Shown: one piece after another, positions 8,456-17,864 of the stretch | Position numbering within the stretch: position 1 is the first letter of the stretch | How the letters are laid out: each line of letters opens with the position of its first letter | Assembly (NCBI GenBank): GCA_005223375.1 | Contig: RXOD01004711.1 | Span: 1-18,943 of the forward strand | DNA from: Amoebophrya sp. AT5.2 | Lineage: Eukaryota > Sar > Dinophyceae > Syndiniales > Amoebophryaceae | DNA: 18,943 bases | Direction of reading: 5' to 3' | Notes under the pieces: model-generated | The model's input: the letters and a program-made list of their open reading frames with translations, nothing else | Database searches by the model: none | What the model was told of the DNA's origin: nothing | Made by a program: the position numbers and the translations under genes

Positions 8456-11400
8456 ATGGGATCCTTTAGTTTTGACAAGAGAAATCACCTCTGGTGCTGG
8501 TCCAAGCACGTGACGTGGGTTCTTGTTCTTGCGGTGGTCTTCGTCTTATCCGCGGACTCACTTCTCGCCTCGCTCTCCAGCTTTGATGTCCCGGCGCCAA
8601 TTTTTTTCACTCTGGTCTCGGCCGCCGCGCCGCGGCCGCCGCGCCGGCTTCACGATGGGTCCCAAGTTCCGGAGGAGCTGTTCGCCGACCTTCACGAGCG
8701 CTACGGCGAGGTGTACACGCTTCGGCTGCAGGGCAAGTTCGACCGGGTCGTCGAGTTGAAGCGGGAAGCATTGCAGGAGTGGGGTGCCCTGACGGAGAAG
8801 CACCTCAACGAAACCTTGGCACAGGCGGCTAGCGCGGAGGCCGCCGGAAGCGCGGCAACGGTCGTGGGGGAGAAACGGTGGCAGCACGCGCGACTGCAAG
8901 AGGCAGTGGGGCAGCTGGACGCGAACGCGGCGCAGGGAGCTCTGGAGGAGGCTCTGCTCAAGGTGGAGCAGGAGGAGGGGCAGACGAAGAATTTCGCAGA
9001 CATGGCCGCAGGGGCGAACCAGGAGAGCGCGAACGACCAGGCGCACTTCGTATTGGAGGAGCTGAGTCGGTGGCGGCAGGCGCTGTGGCTGGTGACGATG
9101 GACACGATGCGCACGTACTCGTACGAGGTGCCATTCCAGCAGCGCCCCAAGCTCGTGGCCTCGTTGCTGCACGAGTACCTGTATCGGATGAACACGATGC
9201 AGGTGGGAGTGAAGCTCCCGACCGAACTCTTCAAAAAAGTGATGGACTTCGGCGGCCACGCGATGCTGCAGAAACTGCACGCCTGGGTCGAGCGGGACTT
9301 CGAACAGGTGGAGAAGGAGTGCGCGAGATTGGCAGTGCTGCTTCCGGTACCTGGAAAGCGGCAGGAGGGCATGTTGTCGGGAGGGGGACCGTCGGCCGGC
9401 GGAGGTGTTGTAGCAGCTGGAAGTGGTCGAGGTCTCGGAGCGGGGGACGATGAGGACGATGAAGCTGCGTCATCGACAGAAGATGAAACCAGCAAAGACT
9501 CAGCCTGGGGCAGTTCGGCCACGGCGCGGGTTGCGGGGCAAAGTAGAAGTGGTTCATCTACTTGCAGCGGGGGCCGGAAGATGTATCAGCCGTCGAGCGG
9601 TAACAAAGTGCCGAAGTGCCGAGACACCATGGCGGAGGCGAGGCGGCAAGTGTTCCAAATGCAGGAAAATATGGGCGATGGGGAGCTTGCCGCGGCCGGG
9701 TCGGCTTCCTTCCTTGACCCTGGCCGGCCGGGTCAGGGAGCTGAGAACACAAGTGGCACGGAACAAGGGCCACCACCAATGACAGTGGCGCCACCTCTGC
9801 CTGCTCCCGCGACCACAGGCACCGGAACGACCACAGGCACCGGCATGACAACAACCCTGGCGCCGCCGTCTGCCACGATGACCACAAGCACAACGCCGAC
9901 GGTCGTCCCTCCTCTTCCGCCGTCCGCCCCGGATACCCTCGGCTATCCCGCGTATTCGTTGTATCCGCAGCTGTTCGAGAGCGACTTGTCTCCCACCACT
10001 GCAGCAGCCGGCTCTTTTCCCGCCGGCGAGTGGCGCAAGGTATACGAGGAGTCGATCCATAGCTTTCTGCGCTCGCTCGCACCGGGCGAGATGGTGCGGT
10101 TTTTTGACCACCGGCAGAAGGACTGGCCAGCCCCCCTGCGGGAGCAGCGCATTGCTGCGGGCCGGTCTTTGGGCCCACTGATTGAGCGCATCACCGCCCC
10201 CACCCCGCATCGGCTGAAGTTCGACAGCGCGAACCTCACTCCCGTCCTGCGCCAAATGCCCCACGATCTCTTGAAGCTGTATCAGACGGTCAGCCAGCAC
10301 TTCGGGAGCGGAAACGCGGGAGGGGGGCGGATACGCGGGGATGGGAAAATTGAATTTCCCGCAGCTACTAGTAGTGGTACAACTTCTTCTCCAAGCGAGA
10401 AAACCTTCCTGGAGGATCCGCAAAACCGGGACAGGGACGACCACGTCGAGATTCTGTCGGTTGCCGGTACGGTGGCCACTGTCCTCAAGAGGTACATCCG
10501 GGGGGACCGATCGGCGGACTACGGCAGTGTCGGCTCCTGTCGCAGCATCTCCGATATTTTTCCGGCCGGAGCTGCGGGACAGCAGGGCGGCGGAGCCTCC
10601 ACTGCGGCCGGCGCTTGTGGTCGTGGTGGTTCGTCTTCGTCTCCTTCTATCTCCCCTGGTACCTCAGCAAGCGTCATGCAGCAGCTCGCCGCAGCGATGG
10701 ACCCGATGGGGGGCTCGCCAGCATCTCCTCCGCAAGGACGCGCAGCTGATATGAACGAGAATGCAGGGGAGGCTCGTACGGAAAGAACCGACTCGGCCAC
10801 CCGGGCTGCTTCGCGCGACGCCTTCACCAAGGAGCACGACCGCGAGTTTTTCCACCAGGTTCTCACTGAAGACATCCAGGTTGCGATGCGGGATTTGATG
10901 TCTCTACTGCACACCACAGGGGTGCAGATGCCCGTGGAAGAGTTGCTCAAGGGAGCGGAGGGCGATCTCCCGACCGAAGCAGGCTTCGAGAAACGCAAGT
11001 TTCTAAGCGACTTGGTGCCGAGCGCGGCGCGAGTTCCGGAGGACCTGTCGATGGAGCACGCGGATGCCCTCCGGGACCACGCGTCGCGGGCCGCGCTGCG
11101 GTCGCGGGTAGGAGGTGCAGTTGGTGAACATAAACCGTGCGCGGGCTGCGCGGAGGAGGCAGGAGCCACTGCAGGTGGAAGTAAGAAGGGCCCCGCGACG
11201 GGCTCCGCCAGGGATCTCGTGCAGAATATGGAGTCGATGTTGGACGAGTTTCAGCTGCGGTTGATGGAGAAGCTCCGCGTCGCGGCCCGACAAATGGGGA
11301 ACGAACTGCCGACGGGAGGGGGTATTGTAGCGGCTGCCGGCGCGTCTCCTTCGACTAAAGCAGCGCTTCTGCATGCAGCTGCCAGCCAGAAGGCGACGGA

Positions 11401-12481
11401 GCTTTACCCCGAGTCGGAGCGCGCAAGGGCGGGCGCTGCGCTGTTCGGCGCCGGGCCAATAAAGATGGACCCCTTGATCGTGATGCGTGGAAACCTGCGG
11501 TTCACGGAACTCTTCCTCCACGCGATCAAGGCTGCTGAGATCAAAGAAGCCGAAGAAGCGCAGTCGTACTGCATCGATGCAAAGGTGATTCCGAAGACCA
11601 GCCTGTTTTTTCAGAAGTCGCTTGCCGGCGTGTTTGTGGCAAAAGCGGGCCAAGTGTTCCGGCTGACAGAAGGTCCGTCGGAACACGGATACTATCTGCC
11701 GGATCACATGGGTAGTACGGCTTTGCCCTCGCAACAGGACGTGAAGAAGGCTCTTGACGCGTTTATGCACGACGCCTACGACATTCTGGAGGACGCAAAT
11801 TCGAGCAGAGCCTACTGGCACAACGGGTTCAACACGCTGGCGTCACGATCGCTGCCAAACCACCGTCTGGAGAACCTGCTGAAGCTAATTCCGGACAAGA
11901 ACGGTGAGTACCCAAGATTCGTGGCGGACCGCGACGGGGCCGCGGAGCAGGAACAGGAGCCGCTCGCTGGAGCAGGAGGAACATCAGGAACAAGTGCGGA
12001 ACATCAAGATGGTCTTGGATCTTCGGCGGGGGCACCCGCCGACGTCGCGAACGACGGCGCGCGGTCGGCTCCTCTTCGCACCAGTCTTGACGTTGCGGAA
12101 CAGCAGACGCGGGCACTCGTGAACAACAGCCTCACGGCGAACCTGGTCCCGGCCGAAGCACCTGCAATTGGCTCTGCCAAGACCGAGTACCAGCGATTCT
12201 TCACGGGGAACCCGAGCAGCAGGGGGCGGAAGGCGAACCACCTGCACCTCCTTCGCAACAAGCAGAGCGGGCAGCAACAGGTTGCGGTGGACACGTGGCC
12301 CGCGGGGGAGCACACGGTGGCCTACAGCCACCTCTGGCCGTGGGGGTCGAAAGAGCTGAAGGAGATCCGGGGCTACCGGCATTTCAACCTGATCGACGTC
12401 TTCTGCGGGTTGGCGTACGAAAGCGACGAACTAGAACTCATCTCCGTGCACGCGGACGACATCTACGTGGCGATCGAAGGC
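8456..12481 (+). CDS. Giant hypothetical protein, exon 1
   Basis: This exon encodes residues 1-1342 of a protein I do not recognise. The start is ATG 8456 (ACGATGGGA); an in-frame stop lies upstream at 8381. Residues about 19-34 (VTWVLVLAVVFVLSAD) form a hydrophobic segment, with a second at about 45-58, so the N-terminus is a signal peptide or signal anchor and the protein probably enters the secretory route. Residues 60-300 are helical and charged. About 305-370 is Gly/Ser-rich and acidic. About 440-496 is a Pro/Thr-rich, mucin-like linker with a tandem repeat. A CAGC motif lies near residue 896. The part encoded by about 11450-12480 is denser in aromatic residues and looks folded. The frame runs beyond 12481 into A+T-rich sequence and a stop at 12563-12565. 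I instead splice at GT 12482, because the next long frame then joins in phase 0 as YVAIEG to VIPEGN. Confidence 0.8.
9811..9843 (+). repeat. 18-base period repeat in Thr/Pro linker
   Basis: GACCACAGGCACCGG occurs at 9811-9825 and 9829-9843. It encodes repeated Thr-Thr-Gly-Thr-Gly units of a linker that would suit O-glycosylation if the protein is secreted. Confidence 0.85.
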
Positions 12482-12685
12482 GTACTGCTCTTTATGGCTC
12501 TTCTTGCATGTTGGAATTGGAAAGAAACTGCGCGAGCGATCCGATATAATCTTTTGCGATCATGATAATTCATGAACGACCAGTTGCACTTTGTGGAGGA
12601 AAATTTTAGCTTCGAAAATCGTCCACACGACCCATGCATGATTTAAGTAATAAATTGTCGATGTCGACGCGTGCTCATCTCACAG
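12482..12685 (+). other. Intron 1 of giant gene, GT-AG, 204 bases
   Basis: Bases 12482-12685 begin GTACTG and end CTCACAG. Removing them joins two long frames in phase 0 (GGC, then GTG ATC CCC). The interval is much richer in A+T than the exons and contains stops in the exon frame. Without splicing, the downstream reading frame has no ATG near its start, only a GTG at 12671. No terminal inverted repeats are visible, so this intron differs in kind from intron 2. Confidence 0.75.
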
Positions 12686-15600
12686 GTGATCCCCGAGGGC
12701 AACTTCATTCCTGACGCGCCGTTTCAGATCGTTCGCGTTGACCATCCCACGGAGGATGATCCTGTCACGACTTTCCTTCTCCTTCGCCGGAAGCGCACGA
12801 ATTTTTTCTTCGTGCTCGAAATCACGAAGAATCTGGGTCGCCCCGGGCTGCACACCGTGCGGGAGGTCATTCTGCACGCGCGGCGGCTCGCGAATGATCC
12901 GCTCGCGTTTGTGAAATACGGTCACTGGGTGACGCCGCAGGCGGCCTTTCCGCAGTGGCGGTTCACCAAGGAGTTTTTGTCCGCGTCGTTCAGTCAGAAG
13001 ATGCACGCCGCGAGGTTGTTCCACAAGGTTCGGGACGAACTGGCGAAGGAAATCCAGCTGGAAACGCACGTGCTGCAGTGGGTCAAGAAATACGTGGGCT
13101 ACGATGTCATCGCGAGGATTCAGAAGAAGGACGCCCTCTGGTTGGAGTCGCCGCACACCGGAAAGATGGTGGAGGTGGAGTTTCACGCCCTGGTGGCGCG
13201 GTCGTACGTTTCGCCGGAACACGACGGGATAATGGCCGCGCTGGAGTTTGCGGGCTTCTACGTCCCGCGAATCGAGTCGTTGAAAGACGTGAAGCAGGCG
13301 AACCTGTCGAAGTTGTTTTTCGCGCCCGGGCGCGTGCACCTGACCAAGAAATACGGTACGACAATCAATCCTGGCGCGAACAAGAAGGAAAAGTTCATCA
13401 GAGTCGACGGCGCGTTGGCGCCTGAAACCGAAGGTGATGATGTCGAGGAGGCCGCGGACATGTTGCAGGAGCGGTCCCCGAACGGTCTCGAGACCCAGCG
13501 AGAGCCGCGCATTCCGAGCGCGAAAGAGCGGCAGCAGATGCGGCAGACGGCCATCGAGATGGAGCGTCCGGAGTTCTACAATCGCGTGCTCGCAAAGTAC
13601 GGCTTCGTCACCCCGTGGGCTGCGGGCGAAGCGGTCGAGCAGAGGGATTGGGAACGCGTCGCGCTCGAGGCACTGACGGACACCACGAACTACGACCCGA
13701 CGGCGCAGTCCTCCTCCGAGCCCTCCACGGCGGTCGTCTTCGGAATCAGCTTCCACCGCCCGAGGACGGCGATGGAGAAAGGGGTGGGTGCGGTCGTAGA
13801 GGCAGACGTTTTCGAGGAGCACCAAGCAAAGATGAGCAGAAGTCGCGCGTACCGGGAGGAGAATGCCAAGCTGTTCTCGAAGTTGTCGCGAATGACCGAC
13901 GGGAGCGCGACTGGTCTTCTTGCCGAGGCCGACGAGGACGATGCGGACGACGCGGTCGTGGTTCAGGGGCTGGAGGCAGCCGAGCACGTGTTGCTCGACA
14001 AGAAGAAGAAACAGACCCCCGTGCTGCCGCAGCCGAAGGCGTGGGTCCAAATGCCGCAGGATGCGGGCATATTCACGCAAATCACGGAGGCGGAGGACTG
14101 GCTTTTCGGGATTCCGCACGAGCCGCAGGAGCTCTTCAGCGACTCCGCGAACCAGCACGACGCGGCAAGCCTCACCACGGGCGCTGTACTGCAAAAAACG
14201 CACTTTTCGGTGCCCCAAGCGCGAAATTTAGAGGCTTTTTCGAAGCGGTACCAGCAGCTGAAAAAAAGGCGGAACGCGGAAGCTGCGAATTTGGAGGCCT
14301 CGAGGGAAGTGGGCATTGGAGCGGCGCACCACACTGTCACTGGCGCGGTTCTGCTGGACACTTTCCTAAAAAAGGGTCGCCCGGAGTCTTTTCAGAAGGT
14401 CGTGACGGAAAAGGCCCTCGAGGGGGCGTCGCATTCGCAACAGGGCGCTGCTGGAAAGAACGGGAAGCAACCGAGTGCCGCGAAGCAGGAATTAGAAAAG
14501 AACGTGAAAGGCCTCGCCCATGCATTGCGGTTGGGACAGGGGAAGAGCGCCGCCTACACCGCGGGCGACGGCTTCCGGCTCTTCTACAGCGGGGAAACTC
14601 TGAAATCCGACGCCAAGCGGTGGTTTTTGGAGGCAGAGGACCGCTTCAAGTATTTGCGGTGCCGGTTGAGTCACTACGAGTCGAGCCGCTTCTACGTTGA
14701 GTTCGCATCCGCTCCCCTTATCCCCGCGGCCTACCTGTCGCCGCAGGCGAAGCTGGAGATCGCGAGTGAGATTTCCGATTTTCTCCACGGAGACGAGGTG
14801 CCGCTGCTTCACGGTCCCTCTGCGCTAGATTCGATGGCGGAGTGGAATCGAAAGGCGGCCGCAGGCGCAGCGAAGCCGAAGAAGGCACCCGCCGGCACCA
14901 TGCGGTACGACAAGCGGGAATACCTGCAAGTGAACGAAGAGACTGGCGCCCGGTTCCGGACGGTTGTGACGGACACCATCAACGACCAGGGCGACGTCGT
15001 GGACACGCACACCGTCAGCGAAGCACTTTCTGGGGACATTGGACCTCCTGGAGCGATGGAAGCAAGCGCGGTTCTTGCAGGGGGGCGCAGCGGCTCAGCG
15101 TCGGCTTCTGCGAGCGGAGGTGGTTCTGGCTCTGGCTCAGCTGGGAGCGTCGAAGGAGACGTGCAGCCGTTGGTGCTCGGGATTGCGGCGGAGAACTCGA
15201 AGCTGTTCTGGCTCTCGAAGTTCAACGCGTATACGAACAAGCAGCTGAGGGACCACGAAAAGGCGTACCCGGGAACAACCGCTGCCGCGTGGGTGAACGA
15301 ATGGCTGCCGCGGCTTCGCGACATCACGCAGATGGAGAACGTTCGGTACACCGAGGAGTTCGAGCTCAGAATCGGCGCGCCAGGAGAGGCAGAAGAGCCG
15401 ATGCATCCTGGTGCTGCCGAAGTTGGTGAAGAAGAGGACGGAGAAGAGGCGGAGATGATTCGGATCAGTTTTCCGATCTACAAGGACGAAGAACTGACGG
15501 CGATGTTCCGCACGCTCGTGGTTTCTAAGCTGGGCGTGCTGGCGTACGGCGACGCCGCGCTGGAAAAGCAGAATGACGCGTTGAGACGATCGGGCAAGGA

Positions 15601-17524
15601 CCGGGCGGTCGGACCATACCAGGAGGAGGTGGTGAAAATAAATGGCGCGGAGTACTTGAACGAGTTGGGCGAAGAGAAGGAAGGGAAGACGGCTTTGAGC
15701 TTCTCCGGCAGCAGGGAAATCACGCCGGGAGCGTCAACGAAGCGGAGGAAGGTGGAGGAGGAAGGCATGCCAGGCAGCTCCGTAGCCGTCGAACAGGGCG
15801 ACCGGATGGCCGCTAGTATTCGCGAAGACCTGTCCGGCAAGATGGCGGAGGTGCTTCCGAAAATGCACCAGGTTTTGCTGCAACAACTGATGAAGCGGGA
15901 GGTGCGGCTCCCGTGTGCGTTCCTGATCGCGGGGGAGCACGAGGTGGTGAGGCCGTTTGGGCCGAGCTCGGTGGCGATCAACATGACGAACGTATGGAGC
16001 ACGCCACCCGCGGGTTTGGTGCACAAGAAGAAACCCCAAGGTAAGGCAACTTCAACTTCTACCGCAGGTTCGCAGGTAGCCGGCGTTGGCGGCGCGACGG
16101 GGGCGGGAATGCTGGCCGCGCAATTCGAAAAGGAAAATGCCCGTCGTGTTGATCCTACGCTTCCGCCGGCGGTGGACAAGACACTCATCGCGCCGGAGCC
16201 GAAGTTTCAGATCGAGACGGCGAACGGGTCCGACGTTTTCGACAACGTCGCGTTGGACGACGTTCTCAACAGGATCGCTGGAATGCAGGCAAGGGCTGAC
16301 GCTGAGGCCGGCAAGTGCGACGACATTCGCGGGATGCCGTTCCAAATCGCGAGGCGCGCAGACCTGCTTCGGGAGCGGGCAGGGGTGTGCGAGGAGCTGC
16401 TGGAACAAAACGAAATGGGCAGCGGGGGCAACCGAGACGATTTGGATTGGGCGTACGGCGCGGAAATCAGGCCGAAAGCAGATCGCGGAAATCAGACGAA
16501 CCGCAGCAGAGCCTCCAGAGGCCGCGTCGCGAGCACGCCGATATCATTATCAAGCACCGACGGGACCACAGGAGCAGATGGAGTTCCCTCGCGGATGATG
16601 AGCGCCAGTACCCGACACAGAAGGTACACGCGATACGACTTTGAGAAGCTCGCCGGGCAGGTGTACATGAACAAGAAACTTCTCGAGGCGGACAGGGCGG
16701 ACGCCCGCGAGTTCAGCCATGTCGATGTGATCCGGGAGGGGGAGGATAGCGTCCGGCGAGTGGCGGTCTCGGATATCATTCCGGAACAGGGCCACGCTCA
16801 CGCCCAGGGCCACCATCAACAGGGGGAGGGGTCGTCGGAGGAGTCTGCGACTCACCGACTTATGGGGGACATCGTGAAGGGGTATGCGGAAGAGCTGTTT
16901 TTCCGGTACAAGAACCAGCTGCAGCTGCGGGTGTCGGTGTCCTCGCCAGCATTCTCCTTCGACATGGCCGTGAAGATGGCGGTGGTTACGGAGAAAAACC
17001 TGGCCTATCAAAAGTCGGCGGTGGAGAACGAGTTCCTGCCACCCCTGCCGGCGCAGCAATATCTGCCACACGGCGTGTACTTCTCCGAGAACCCGCACGG
17101 CAGTGGAGGTGGAGGTGCACCCGAGCCGGCAGGAGCGTACGAATGGGTCTTGCCGAAGAACTGGTCCAAGAGAAGTTTCGCCGAACTGTTTTCGACAAGA
17201 TCGCCCAAGACCATCTCGAAGACGATGGAGGCGGACAAGAAACACGGCGGGCACTTCCTCGAGATCAATGGGGAGAAGCATTATTTCGAGCTCGACGAGA
17301 ATTCAAATTCATCGGCGGGCGAAGACGAGCCTTCTGCGCGGCCGATGCTTAAGAAGTCTTGGGATGATGACGACGTGGGCACGTACGCGTACGACATTGC
17401 ACTCGCGCGCAACGACGACCAGGGAATGGCACCCTCGCGCCACCCACCGGACTCCCTCCGGTCGATACTGCAAAGTTTCGACCCTAATAATGAAAAGCGT
17501 TCGCCGCTTATCACGGAGAAATAT
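12686..17524 (+). CDS. Giant hypothetical protein, exon 2
   Basis: This exon encodes about 1,613 residues (1343-2955 of my model). I recognise no family. The first 250 residues look folded and aromatic-rich (FFFVLEITKNLGRP, a KYVGYDVIARI segment). Acidic low-complexity patches follow near 13920-13965 and 15405-15460. A Gly/Ser-only stretch lies at about 15075-15150. A basic KRRKV run at 15740-15754 resembles a monopartite nuclear signal, which sits oddly with the hydrophobic N-terminus of exon 1. The last 200 residues are again more ordered (ELFFRYKNQLQLRVSV, HGGHFLEINGEKHYFEL). The frame continues to a stop at 17576-17578 only by reading into the inverted-repeat intron. I end the exon at TAT 17522-17524, before a GT. 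The exact end is uncertain, since other in-frame splice choices exist. Confidence 0.75.
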
Positions 17525-17536
17525 GTCCCTGTCCCC

Positions 17537-17670
17537 ATTTTTTATCAGTGTTGGCGAGTTTTTTGGGTCTGTCTTTGAGTCTGCCTTTGAGTCCGGAGCG
17601 AGATTGGTCAGCCAGTGGCTGGCCGCAGCTAACAGCCCTAGAATCCGGACGCTGGCTGATAAAAAACGGG
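17537..17670. repeat. Nested inverted structure inside the element
   Basis: The ATTTTTTATCAG block at 17537-17548 recurs inverted at 17655-17667 (CTGATAAAAAACG). Inside it, GTCCGGA (from about 17591) pairs with TCCGGAC at 17644-17650, and TCAGCCA pairs with TGGCTG one base apart near 17609-17622. Together they could fold into one long, interrupted hairpin. A short direct repeat (GTCTTTGAGTCTG / GCCTTTGAGTCCG, from about 17571) makes the left arm longer. Confidence 0.65.
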
Positions 17671-17674
17671 TCCA

Positions 17675-17743
17675 AAGCTGAACACCCTTAGGAAATATGT
17701 CCCACGAGCAGTGGAAGCTAGACACCCCGAGGAAATATGTCCC
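17675..17743 (+). repeat. 40-base tandem duplication in the element
   Basis: The 29 bases from 17675 and from 17715 align with four differences (AAGCTGAACACC... against AAGCTAGACACC...), a period of 40. Each unit ends in GGAAATATGTCCC (17691-17703 and 17731-17743), nearly identical to the left terminus of the element, so the element holds three direct copies and one inverted copy of its own end. Confidence 0.85.
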
Positions 17744-17864
17744 CAAAACTTCAGCAGCTCAAGTCTTTTAGTCTGGGTTTGGAGTCGTCACTGGGTTCCC
17801 GCCAGTCACCAAAATTGATAAAAAAGTAGGGACAGGGACAAATTTCCTCTGCATACCGCTCGAG

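Larger units (their letters stand above)
17516..17850 (+). mobile_element. Introner-like element with terminal inverted repeats
   Basis: The left end (from 17516, GAGAAATATGTCCCTGTCCC, then an ATTTTTTATCA run) is matched in reverse complement by the right end (ATTGATAAAAAAGTAGGGAC, then AGGGACAAATTTCCTC, to 17849), about 35 bases with few mismatches. Weaker pairing runs further inward. The element interrupts one reading frame, and a long open frame resumes just after it, shifted by one base. That is the expected behaviour of an intron made by a short non-autonomous DNA element, as reported for introners in Amoebophrya. It has no ORF for a transposase. No clean target-site duplication was found; AAAT at 17519-17522 and 17840-17843 is the only weak candidate. 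Family assignment is inference. Confidence 0.72.
17525..17864 (+). other. Intron 2 of giant gene, best GT-AG model
   Basis: A GT at 17525 and an AG ending at 17864 (CCGCTCGAG) remove 340 bases and join TAT to TGC TTG GAC in phase 0, giving ITEKY-CLDYLRS. Two alternatives also keep frame: GT 17499 to AG 17829 (331 bases), and a non-canonical end at 17840 lying symmetrically within the inverted repeats. In the first model the left repeat contains the donor and the right repeat ends 14 bases before the acceptor. Confidence 0.5.

Noticed and set aside
12566..12685. Reading the two long frames as separate genes with a 105-base spacer
   Set aside because: The second frame has no ATG near its start (GTG at 12671), while a GT-AG intron joins both in phase 0.
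12680..14218. A 512-residue open frame on the minus strand, and other long minus-strand frames opposite the giant gene
   Set aside because: They lie opposite a better frame in GC-rich DNA. Their composition is His/Arg/Leu-rich, the usual look of antisense shadows.
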